A stretch of DNA of 37,085 nucleotides from Oscillospiraceae bacterium (lineage in GTDB: Bacteria > Bacillota > Clostridia > Oscillospirales > Oscillospiraceae), in the NCBI GenBank assembly GCA_017440065.1, contig JAFSHY010000078.1, forward strand, positions 1-37,085, written 5' to 3'. A model generated the notes under the pieces. The model searched no databases, was not told where the DNA came from, and saw only the letters and a list, made by a program, of their open reading frames with translations. Shown here piece after piece: positions 31,286-37,085 of the stretch (its first letter is position 1; each line of letters opens with the position of its first letter). Both the position numbers and the translations under genes were made by a program.

Positions 31286-32902
31286 TTAGCCCCAAAGGGC
31301 GGAAAGTGCGGGAACGATCTGCTTTTTTCTGGAAACAACTTTCGGCAGGAAGCAGGTGTTGTCCTTCAGCTGCACGCCGAAGGCCTGCTCGATGATCTCG
31401 TTGTCGCCGAGGAAAATCAGCTGAGAACCGACCAGCAGCACATCCGTCAGCATCAGAAGCATCATGGAGAAGCCGCGCTCCTCCTTGATCTTTGCCATGA
31501 TCTGCAGGAATTCCTCCCGCCGCTCCAGCATCTTGACGGAGTCGATACAGGTGATCTGCGCGATGCCGAAATGATGACCCGCAATGTGGAAATCCTTGAA
31601 GTCGGAGAAGAACAGCTCTTCCGCGGTTTTGGCCGTGGGGCTGGAGGCGGAGAAAATGGCATGCCCCAGCTCGTCCAGCGATTCGCCGGCGATGCGCGCC
31701 ATGCGCTCCGCCATGCGTTTGTCCCGATCGGTGCAGGTGGGGGATTTGAACATGACCGTATCGGCCACGATGGCGGCGGCAATGAGACCTGCCAGCTTGG
31801 GCTCGGGCATCAGTCCGCGCTCCTGATACATGCTGGCCACAATGGTGGCGGTGCTGCCCACGGGCTCATTGCGGACATAGATGGGATTGCTGGTCTGAAT
31901 ATCGGCAAGACGGTGATGGTCGATGATCTCCAAGATCTCGGACTGCTCCAGACCGGGAACGGACTGGGAAAGCTCGTTGTGATCCACCAGTACGACTTTC
32001 TTTCTGCGGGGACGGATCAGATGGAAACGGGAAAGCGTGCCGACGACCTTGTTTTCTTCGTCGAGAATCGGATAGCTGCGGTAACGGCTTTCGATGACCT
32101 TTTCCTGCACATCGTCCAAAAAGTCGGAAAGATGGAAGCAGATCAGATCGTCCGTGCGGCATACCAGAGAAACGGGAACGGACTGGTAGATCAGACGGGC
32201 GGCCTTGTAGGGATCAAAGGGCGTGGAAATGATGCAGGTATCGGTGGGCATGGTGCGCAGCGACTCCTCCAGCGTGGCCTGACAGATGACCACGCAGCTG
32301 ACGCCCAGATCCATGGCGCGGCGCACCATATCGGGCTGCTGGCCGCAGAGGACGATGGAATCCTTGCGGCTGAAGAGCAGGCCGGGATGATCCTGCGGCA
32401 CGGCGATGGTCACCTCGCCGCTGATCTTGTCCACGAGATAGCCTGCCTCGTTGAGGATCTTACCCTCCAGCACGCTGAGCAGGTTAAAGAGGGGGATATC
32501 CTCGATGTAGGGATGATCGAAGGACTTCATATCATAGCCCGCGATCTCACGGGTGGAGAGCATGCCGTACAGCGTGCCGTCGGAATTGACCACGGGCAGG
32601 GCGGGGATCTGCGGATTGGCCTGCAGATATGTCCATCCGTGATTCACCGTTACGGCGCAGTTGAGGGTGGGCGGCGTATCGAAATCAAGATCCTGCACCT
32701 GCGTGCGCATGGTCTTGATCCTGGGCGGTGCTTCAAAGCCGAAACGGTCGAGGACGAGCCTGGTTTCGTCGCTGACATGGCCGAGGCGGGCGGCAACGAA
32801 TTCGCGGTCGCCCAGCGCGTTGCGCAGGGCGGCATAGGCCATGGCGGAAACGATGGAGTCGGTATCCGGATTGCGGTGACCGGTCACATAGATCGGATCC
32901 AT
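31286..32902 (-). CDS. Manganese-dependent inorganic diphosphatase with regulatory CBS/DRTGG insert
   Basis: A 538-residue DHH-family family II inorganic pyrophosphatase (PPi to 2 Pi). The catalytic domain is split: it begins VTGHRNPDTDSI with H9, D13 and D15 and resumes with LVDHNE, LEIIDHHR and VADTVMF after about residue 305. Between them lie two CBS-like segments (about 70-125 and 245-300) and a middle region that is DRTGG-like. The DHHA2 domain closes the protein. CBS-containing versions in Clostridia are regulated by AMP/ADP and diadenosine polyphosphates (family knowledge). The start has GAGGTGAT upstream. It has its own promoter and terminator and is monocistronic. Confidence 0.88.
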   Translation of the reverse strand: MDPIYVTGHRNPDTDSIVSAMAYAALRNALGDREFVAARLGHVSDETRLVLDRFGFEAPPRIKTMRTQVQDLDFDTPPTLNCAVTVNHGWTYLQANPQIPALPVVNSDGTLYGMLSTREIAGYDMKSFDHPYIEDIPLFNLLSVLEGKILNEAGYLVDKISGEVTIAVPQDHPGLLFSRKDSIVLCGQQPDMVRRAMDLGVSCVVICQATLEESLRTMPTDTCIISTPFDPYKAARLIYQSVPVSLVCRTDDLICFHLSDFLDDVQEKVIESRYRSYPILDEENKVVGTLSRFHLIRPRRKKVVLVDHNELSQSVPGLEQSEILEIIDHHRLADIQTSNPIYVRNEPVGSTATIVASMYQERGLMPEPKLAGLIAAAIVADTVMFKSPTCTDRDKRMAERMARIAGESLDELGHAIFSASSPTAKTAEELFFSDFKDFHIAGHHFGIAQITCIDSVKMLERREEFLQIMAKIKEERGFSMMLLMLTDVLLVGSQLIFLGDNEIIEQAFGVQLKDNTCFLPKVVSRKKQIVPALSALWG

Positions 32903-32932
32903 ATCATCACCTCATGTGTCATATTTATATAT

Positions 32933-32961
32933 AGTATACCACGCATTTCGGCATCTGCCAA
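32933..32961 (-). promoter_or_regulatory. Promoter of the inorganic diphosphatase gene
   Basis: Reverse strand TTGGCA (32956-32961), 17-bp spacer, TATACT (32933-32938). Confidence 0.75.
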
Positions 32962-33055
32962 GAGAAGCACGGGATGAATCAAACCGCGATTTTTCATGTT
33001 GCGGAAAAAGAATGCGAAAGGGGATAAATAAGAAGAAAAATATTGAAAATAACCC

Positions 33056-33084
33056 TTGCATTTTGCTCTGCAGTATGGTATTAT
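33056..33084 (+). promoter_or_regulatory. Promoter of rplS
   Basis: TTGCAT (33056-33061), 17-bp spacer, TATTAT (33079-33084); transcript start near 33091. Confidence 0.75.
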
Positions 33085-33090
33085 TTAGCG

Positions 33091-33183
33091 GTCTGAGAAA
33101 TGGACGGTCCTCTGCCCAGCCGGTACAAGCAGTACAGCGGCACTTCCGGGCCATGAACGTCTATATTAGGAAGGAGAAAAATT
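33091..33183 (+). promoter_or_regulatory. Candidate L19 leader in the rplS 5' UTR
   Basis: The roughly 93-nt leader is long for this window and GC-rich, with several short potential pairings such as around GGACGGTCC near 33103. Autoregulatory L19 leaders are known in Firmicutes, but I could not confirm the specific structure by eye. Confidence 0.3.
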
Positions 33184-33525
33184 ATGGATCTCATTAAGGC
33201 ACTTACCAGCCAGTACATGAAGGAAGAACTGCCCGAAGTCAACGTCGGTGACACCGTTCGCGTTCATGTCAAGATCAAAGAAGGTACCCGCGAAAGAGTT
33301 CAGGTCTTCGAGGGCACTGTCATCGCCAAGAAGCACGGCGGTATCGAGGAATCCTTCACCGTTCGTCGTATCTCCTACGGCGTCGGCTGCGAGAAGGTTT
33401 TCCCCATCCATTCCCCCCATATCGTGAAGGTCGAAACCGTCCGTCGCGGTAAGGTTCGCAGAGCTAAGCTGTATTACCTGCGTGACCGTCTGGGCAAGGC
33501 CGCTAAGGTCAAGGAAAGAGTCTAA
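33184..33525 (+). CDS. rplS: 50S ribosomal protein L19
   Basis: A 113-residue protein of typical L19 length. Recognisable segments: [68 protein letters not shown] and the C-terminal [20 protein letters not shown]19 sits at the 30S-50S interface of the large subunit. The GGAAGGAG ribosome binding site is strong. Its own promoter and a terminator make it a separate unit upstream of lepB-rbgA-rnhB-yraN, an arrangement seen in many Firmicutes. Confidence 0.97.
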   Translation: MDLIKALTSQYMKEELPEVNVGDTVRVHVKIKEGTRERVQVFEGTVIAKKHGGIEESFTVRRISYGVGCEKVFPIHSPHIVKVETVRRGKVRRAKLYYLRDRLGKAAKVKERV

Positions 33526-33537
33526 TCCGAAACCGAT

Positions 33538-33567
33538 AAAAAAGAGACCTGAAAGGGTCTCTTTTTT
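33538..33567 (+). terminator. Terminator after rplS
   Basis: Perfect 12-bp stem AAAAAAGAGACC (33538-33549) / GGTCTCTTTTTT (33556-33567), loop TGAAAG; 12 bp after the stop. Confidence 0.92.
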
Positions 33568-33568
33568 A

Positions 33569-33597
33569 TTCCCTTTTTTCGGAAAAGCGTGTATAAT
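33569..33597 (+). promoter_or_regulatory. Probable promoter of the lepB operon
   Basis: Perfect TATAAT (33592-33597) with a poor -35 (TTCCCT, 33569-33574) at 17 bp, immediately after the rplS terminator. Confidence 0.5.
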
Positions 33598-33629
33598 TAA
33601 CTGGATAAGCCACCGAAAGGAGGAAACAC

Positions 33630-34178
33630 ATGGAAAAGAAAAACATCTGGAAAGAGATCTATGCCGTGCTTCACGATTTCTGCTGGATCCTTGCCGCGGT
33701 CACGGTCCTCTTCGTGTTTCTGCTTCGGATCGTTATGGTATCCGGCCCGTCCATGACGCCGACCCTGCTGGACGGCGAATACGTCGCGCTGCTGAACAGT
33801 CCGATCTGCGGAAAATTCCGGCAGGGAGATGTGGTGGTCGCCACGGTGCCGAGCTTTGATCCCAAACAGCCCATCGTCAAGCGCGTGATCGCCACGGAAG
33901 GGCAGACGGTGGATATCGATTTCGGAAAGGGTACCGTCACCGTGGACGGCACCGTTCTGGATGAACCCTATATCAATGAGCCGACCTATACTGATTTCGC
34001 GCAGGGACAGACCTACCCGCTGACCGTACCGGAGGGCTGCGTCTTCCTCATGGGCGATAACCGCAACCATTCCACGGACAGCCGCCATACCGCCATCGGC
34101 TGCGTGGACACGGACTATATTCTGGGAAAGGTGATCCTGCGCGTTCTTCCGGTGAACAGGATCAGCAGCATAAAATGA
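33630..34178 (+). CDS. lepB: Type I signal peptidase
   Basis: A 182-residue signal peptidase I of the short Gram-positive form. One membrane segment (about residues 16-37) anchors it with the catalytic domain outside; the catalytic Ser41 is in SGPSMTPTL and the general base Lys84 in PIVKRVIATEG; GDNRNHSTDSR near 142-152 is the third family box. It removes signal peptides from exported proteins. GGAGG precedes the ATG. Its stop overlaps the rbgA start by four bases (ATGA), so the genes form an operon. Confidence 0.95.
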   Translation: MEKKNIWKEIYAVLHDFCWILAAVTVLFVFLLRIVMVSGPSMTPTLLDGEYVALLNSPICGKFRQGDVVVATVPSFDPKQPIVKRVIATEGQTVDIDFGKGTVTVDGTVLDEPYINEPTYTDFAQGQTYPLTVPEGCVFLMGDNRNHSTDSRHTAIGCVDTDYILGKVILRVLPVNRISSIK

Positions 34179-35059
34179 AACAGGACGAACTGAACATTCA
34201 GTGGTATCCGGGCCACATGACAAAAACCCGGAGAATGATGGAGGAAGACCTCAAGCTGGTGGACGCGGTCTGCGAGCTGCTGGATGCCCGCATCCCTATG
34301 TCCAGCCGCAATCCGGATATTGCCGCGCTCTGCGGCAATAAGCCCCGCATGGTCATCCTCAACCGCTCCGATCTGGCGGACCCCAAGGTCACGGCGCAGT
34401 GGGCGGCATGGTTCAAGAGCCAGGGACTGACCGTCATCCAGACGGACTGCAAATCCCGCAAGGGCGTATCTTCCTTTGTACCCGCGGTGCGCTCCCTGCT
34501 TTCCGAAAAGCTGCAGCGCTACGCGGAAAAGGGGCAGGCCGGCAGACCCCTCAAGCTGATGATCGTGGGCATCCCCAATGTGGGCAAGTCCACCTTTATC
34601 AATCAGGTCTCCGGCAGAAAGGGCGCCAAGGCGGAAAACCGCCCCGGCGTTACCCGCGGCAAGCAGTGGGTCACGGTGGACCAGGGACTTTTGCTGCTGG
34701 ATACCCCGGGTATCCTTTGGCCGAAGTTTGACGATCCCGATGTGGGCGTCAAGCTGGCCTATACCGGCGCGGTCAAGGACGATGTGCTGGATGTGGAAGC
34801 CCTCGGCTGCCATCTGATCCGCCGTCTGTTTGAGCGCTACCGTGATTCCGTCGGCGAGCGCTACAAGCTGGCGGAGCTGCCGGACGATACCCCCGGCTAC
34901 GAACTGCTGGAGGCGGCAGGCCGCAAGCGCGGTTTCCTGCTCCGCGGCGGTGAGATCGATACGGAACGCATGGCGAGAGTCGTGCTGGAGGAATACAGAA
35001 GCGGAAAACTGGGCCGTCTGACCTTTGAAGGCCCGGAGGAATGGGAGGCTTCCAAATGA
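34175..35059 (+). CDS. rbgA: Ribosome biogenesis GTPase YlqF/RbgA
   Basis: A 294-residue circularly permuted GTPase. Motif order is G4 (NRSD, 63-66), then G1 (GIPNVGKST, 132-140), a PGVTRGKQW segment for G2, and G3 (DTPG, 176-179). The N-terminal QWYPGHMTKTRR is characteristic of RbgA. It acts in late 50S subunit assembly by promoting uptake of late proteins such as L16. Within the lepB-rbgA-rnhB-yraN operon it overlaps both neighbours by 4 bp. Confidence 0.95.
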   Translation: MKQDELNIQWYPGHMTKTRRMMEEDLKLVDAVCELLDARIPMSSRNPDIAALCGNKPRMVILNRSDLADPKVTAQWAAWFKSQGLTVIQTDCKSRKGVSSFVPAVRSLLSEKLQRYAEKGQAGRPLKLMIVGIPNVGKSTFINQVSGRKGAKAENRPGVTRGKQWVTVDQGLLLLDTPGILWPKFDDPDVGVKLAYTGAVKDDVLDVEALGCHLIRRLFERYRDSVGERYKLAELPDDTPGYELLEAAGRKRGFLLRGGEIDTERMARVVLEEYRSGKLGRLTFEGPEEWEASK

Positions 35060-35661
35060 CAGATCTTTGGGAACTGGAGCGCGGTCTGATCGCGCGGGGC
35101 ATTTCGCCCGTCTGCGGTGTGGATGAAGCCGGCAGAGGCCCTCTGGCGGGGCCTGTCTGTGCCGCCGCGGTGATCCTGCCGCCGGAAATTGAGATCCCCG
35201 GGCTGAACGATTCCAAGAAGCTGACGGACAAGCGCCGCAGAGCGCTCTATGACGTCATCATCGAGAATGCCGTTTCCTATGGCATCGCCATGGTGCATGA
35301 AAAGGAGATCGACGAGATCAACATCCTGCAGGCCACCTTCAATGCCATGGAGCAGGCCATCCTGCAGCTTTCCGTCAAGCCCGCCATGGCGCTGATTGAC
35401 GGCAACCGCGAACGTCCCTTCCCTGTGCCGGTGCAGACGGTGGTCAAGGGCGACAGCCTCTCCGCCAATATCGCGGCGGCGTCCATCCTTGCCAAGGTGA
35501 CGAGAGACCGCTACATGGAAGAAATGGCGGAAAAATATCCGCAGTACGGCTTTGAAGTCCACAAGGGCTACGGCACCAAGGCGCACTATGCCTCGCTGAC
35601 GGAGCATGGCATGAGCCCCATCCACCGCCGCACCTTCCTCAAAAAGTTCTATGGCGAATAA
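35056..35661 (+). CDS. rnhB: Ribonuclease HII
   Basis: A 201-residue RNase HII. The catalytic motif is GVDEAGRGPLAGPV with Asp23 and Glu24; further residues are in DSKKLTDK and ALIDGN. The late YMEEMAEKYPQYGFEVHKGYGT.AH is typical. It cuts RNA in RNA-DNA hybrids and at single ribonucleotides in DNA. The ATG at 35056 overlaps the rbgA stop (ATGA) and has GGGAGG 8 bp upstream; an ATG at 35041 precedes that site and is rejected. Confidence 0.95.
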   Translation: MTDLWELERGLIARGISPVCGVDEAGRGPLAGPVCAAAVILPPEIEIPGLNDSKKLTDKRRRALYDVIIENAVSYGIAMVHEKEIDEINILQATFNAMEQAILQLSVKPAMALIDGNRERPFPVPVQTVVKGDSLSANIAAASILAKVTRDRYMEEMAEKYPQYGFEVHKGYGTKAHYASLTEHGMSPIHRRTFLKKFYGE

Positions 35662-36013
35662 CGCGCTGACGGGCGCATGGGGCGAACACCTCGCAGCGGA
35701 ATACCTGCGGAAAAAGGGCTACCGTCTGACGGCGCAGAACTACCGTGTCCGCGGCGGCGAGATCGATCTGATCGCGGAAAACCGCCGCTTTGTGGTATTC
35801 GTCGAGGTCAAAACGCGGCAGGATGCGGCCTTCGGGGAAGCGAAGGAATTCGTGGATCAGAGGAAGCAGGAGCGCGTCCGCATGGCGGCAGCCCTGTGGC
35901 TTTCCGGGCATGAAACGGAGAAGCAGCCGCGATTCGATGTGGTGGAGGTCTATGCCCCTTTGGGAACCGCCACGGAACGGCCTGTGATCCGCCATTGGGA
36001 AAACGCATTTTAA
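35651..36013 (+). CDS. YraN family protein (UPF0102, endonuclease-like fold)
   Basis: A 120-residue protein of UPF0102. It starts MANNALTGAWGEHLAAEYL and carries the nuclease-like core GGEIDLIAENRRFVVFVEVKTRQ, with acidic residues and the ExK of restriction-endonuclease-like folds. Function is unproven but the family commonly follows rnhB. It overlaps rnhB by 11 bp in another frame, so translation is coupled. Confidence 0.92.
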   Translation: MANNALTGAWGEHLAAEYLRKKGYRLTAQNYRVRGGEIDLIAENRRFVVFVEVKTRQDAAFGEAKEFVDQRKQERVRMAAALWLSGHETEKQPRFDVVEVYAPLGTATERPVIRHWENAF

Positions 36014-36042
36014 AGCATAAGGACATCCAATATGCTTCAATG

Positions 36043-36162
36043 CCTCCCCTGTGTAAGGGGAGGTGTCAAAAATCCCGGATTTTTGACGGAGGGGTTGACA
36101 ATCCCTCAGTATTTTTCACCGCTTTCACGGTGAAAAATCCAGCTCCCTTTACACAAGGGAGC
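36043..36162. mobile_element. MITE-like intergenic repeat with terminal inverted repeats
   Basis: A 120-bp unit made of four stem-loops: CCTCCCC/GGGGAGG (36043-36063), TCAAAAATCC/GGATTTTTGA (36066-36086), ATTTTTCACCG/CGGTGAAAAAT (36111-36138) and GCTCCCTT/AAGGGAGC (36142-36162). The first and last stem-loops are inverted copies of each other (CTCCC.TGTGTAA.GGGAG), so they act as terminal inverted repeats. It has no coding capacity. It resembles repeats scattered between genes in gut Clostridia. It sits between yraN and the metallophosphoesterase gene and could act as a terminator. Confidence 0.7.
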
Positions 36163-36184
36163 CTTTAGAAAGGGAAGCAACGCT

Positions 36185-36874
36185 ATGGCACTGTACGCGA
36201 TCGGAGATCTGCATTTGAGCCTTGGCGCCGATAAGCCGATGGACGTTTTCGGCGGCGCGTGGAAAGGATATATGGACAAGCTGCGGGAAGGGCTTTCCTG
36301 CATCGGGCCGGAGGATACCACCGTGCTGCTGGGCGATCTCAGCTGGGCGCTGGGCATGGAAGCGGCAAAGGAGGACTTTGCCTTCATCAGCAGCATTCCG
36401 GGCAGAAAGATCATCCTCAAGGGCAACCATGATTACTGGTGGTCCACGGCCTCCAAATTCTATAAATTCTGCAAAGAAAACGGATTTTTGAATATGGAGA
36501 TCCTGCATAACAACGCCTATGAATACGGCGGCATCGCCATCTGCGGCACCCGCGGCTGGTTCTTCGAGGAAGAACGCAGCGGCACCCATGACGAAAAGGT
36601 ATTTAAGCGCGAGCTGTGCCGGCTGGAGGCATCCTTAAAGGCGGCGGGGGAGAAGACCAAGTACTGCTTCCTGCATTACCCGCCCAGATACCGCGGCTAT
36701 GAATGCCCCGAGATCCTGGGATTGCTGAAGGACTACGGCGTCCGCTGCTGCTGCTACGGCCATCTGCACGGCGACAGCCACAAGCTTGCCATCACCGGAT
36801 GGCATGACGGAACGGAGTTTTTATTGGCGGCCGCTGATTATGTCAACTTCAAACCGATAAAATTGCTGGACTAA
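36185..36874 (+). CDS. Metallophosphoesterase (calcineurin-like)
   Basis: A 229-residue phosphoesterase with the full motif set: GDLHLS (D8, H10), LGDLSWA, KGNHDYWW, a late HYPPRY and YGHLHGDSH. Related Clostridial proteins are annotated as phosphoesterases or hydrolases of unknown substrate. The ribosome binding site AAAGGGAAG is next to the end of the MITE-like repeat, which therefore forms most of its 5' region. It differs from the other metallophosphoesterase in this window (1889-2554) in having the standard DxH first motif. Confidence 0.88.
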   Translation: MALYAIGDLHLSLGADKPMDVFGGAWKGYMDKLREGLSCIGPEDTTVLLGDLSWALGMEAAKEDFAFISSIPGRKIILKGNHDYWWSTASKFYKFCKENGFLNMEILHNNAYEYGGIAICGTRGWFFEEERSGTHDEKVFKRELCRLEASLKAAGEKTKYCFLHYPPRYRGYECPEILGLLKDYGVRCCCYGHLHGDSHKLAITGWHDGTEFLLAAADYVNFKPIKLLD

Positions 36875-36992
36875 ACGCGAAAAATGTGAAAATAGTAGTG
36901 GAAATTACGGAGAATATCTGTTAGAATAGTACGGATTCAATTATGAGGTGAATGATGGCCTTTTTTCGGCCCACCATATAGGAGGAAAAACA

Positions 36993-37085
36993 ATGAACGT
37001 TAAGAATGTAGAAAAAGAAAACGGCAAGGCTCAGATCACTGTCGAAATCGGCAAGGAAGAATTTGAAGTTGCTCTGACTAAGGCC
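36993..37085 (+). CDS. tig: Trigger factor, N-terminal fragment (cut by window edge)
   Basis: The first 31 codons are visible, starting MNVKNVEKENGKAQITVEIG and continuing KEEFEVALTKA, which matches the N-terminal ribosome-binding domain of trigger factor, a ribosome-associated chaperone and prolyl isomerase. The GGAGG at 36981-36985 is well placed. A weak -10 (TAGAAT, 36922-36927) lies upstream. Confidence 0.85.
   Translation, partial: MNVKNVEKENGKAQITVEIGKEEFEVALTKA

Noticed and set aside
31238..32977. 579-codon plus-strand frame opposite the inorganic diphosphatase
   Set aside because: Antisense to a protein with intact DHH-family motifs and its own promoter and terminator.
36043..36162. 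CRISPR array
   Set aside because: The hairpins are inverted, not direct, repeats; there are no equal-length spacers and no cas genes.

Overview
The window reads as a chromosome segment of a GC-rich Clostridia member, most likely a gut Oscillospiraceae/Ruminococcaceae-type bacterium. This rests on near-consensus sigma-A promoters (TTGACA-17-TATAAT types), strong AGGAGG ribosome binding sites, the Firmicute block rplS-lepB-rbgA-rnhB-yraN, and a MITE-like intergenic repeat of the kind common in these genomes. The taxonomic call is an inference; no rRNA is present.

Left part (1-10.8 kb): a partial NifU-like/GGGtGRT-partner gene, an orphan 1-phosphofructokinase-type kinase, a small membrane protein, a two-gene operon (a BMP-domain protein without signal peptide, plus a metallophosphoesterase), a 52-residue orphan with its own promoter and terminator, a LysE-MATE exporter pair, an aminotransferase-RraA pair and an M29 aminopeptidase.

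Centre (10.8-27.7 kb): about 17 kb on the minus strand, apparently one long operon of 15 genes. In transcription order: PatB/MalY-type C-S lyase, oligopeptide ABC transporter (oppA, B, C, D, F), two DUF4438 proteins, two amidohydrolases, DUF1847, and TldE, TldD, TldD, TldE. Junctions from oppD onward are overlaps or very short gaps. Each enzyme family occurs as a pair, and in each pair one member keeps the family's metal/active-site motif while the other has lost or lacks it. A MarR gene lies just upstream, and two copies of a 19-bp near-palindrome lie between it and the operon. I read this as an import-and-dismantle pathway for a peptide-like compound, possibly with a thioether or other modification; the substrate is unknown. 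This is the most interesting system in the window.

Right part (28.4-37.1 kb): an ADP-ribosylglycohydrolase and a SpoT/MESH1-like HD hydrolase divergently transcribed across an operator-like palindrome; an AT-rich patch with a lone lipoprotein gene next to tRNA-Pro(GGG), whose 3' end is duplicated nearby; a CBS-containing Mn-dependent inorganic diphosphatase; then the housekeeping block rplS, lepB, rbgA, rnhB, yraN, a MITE-like repeat, a second metallophosphoesterase and the start of the trigger factor gene.
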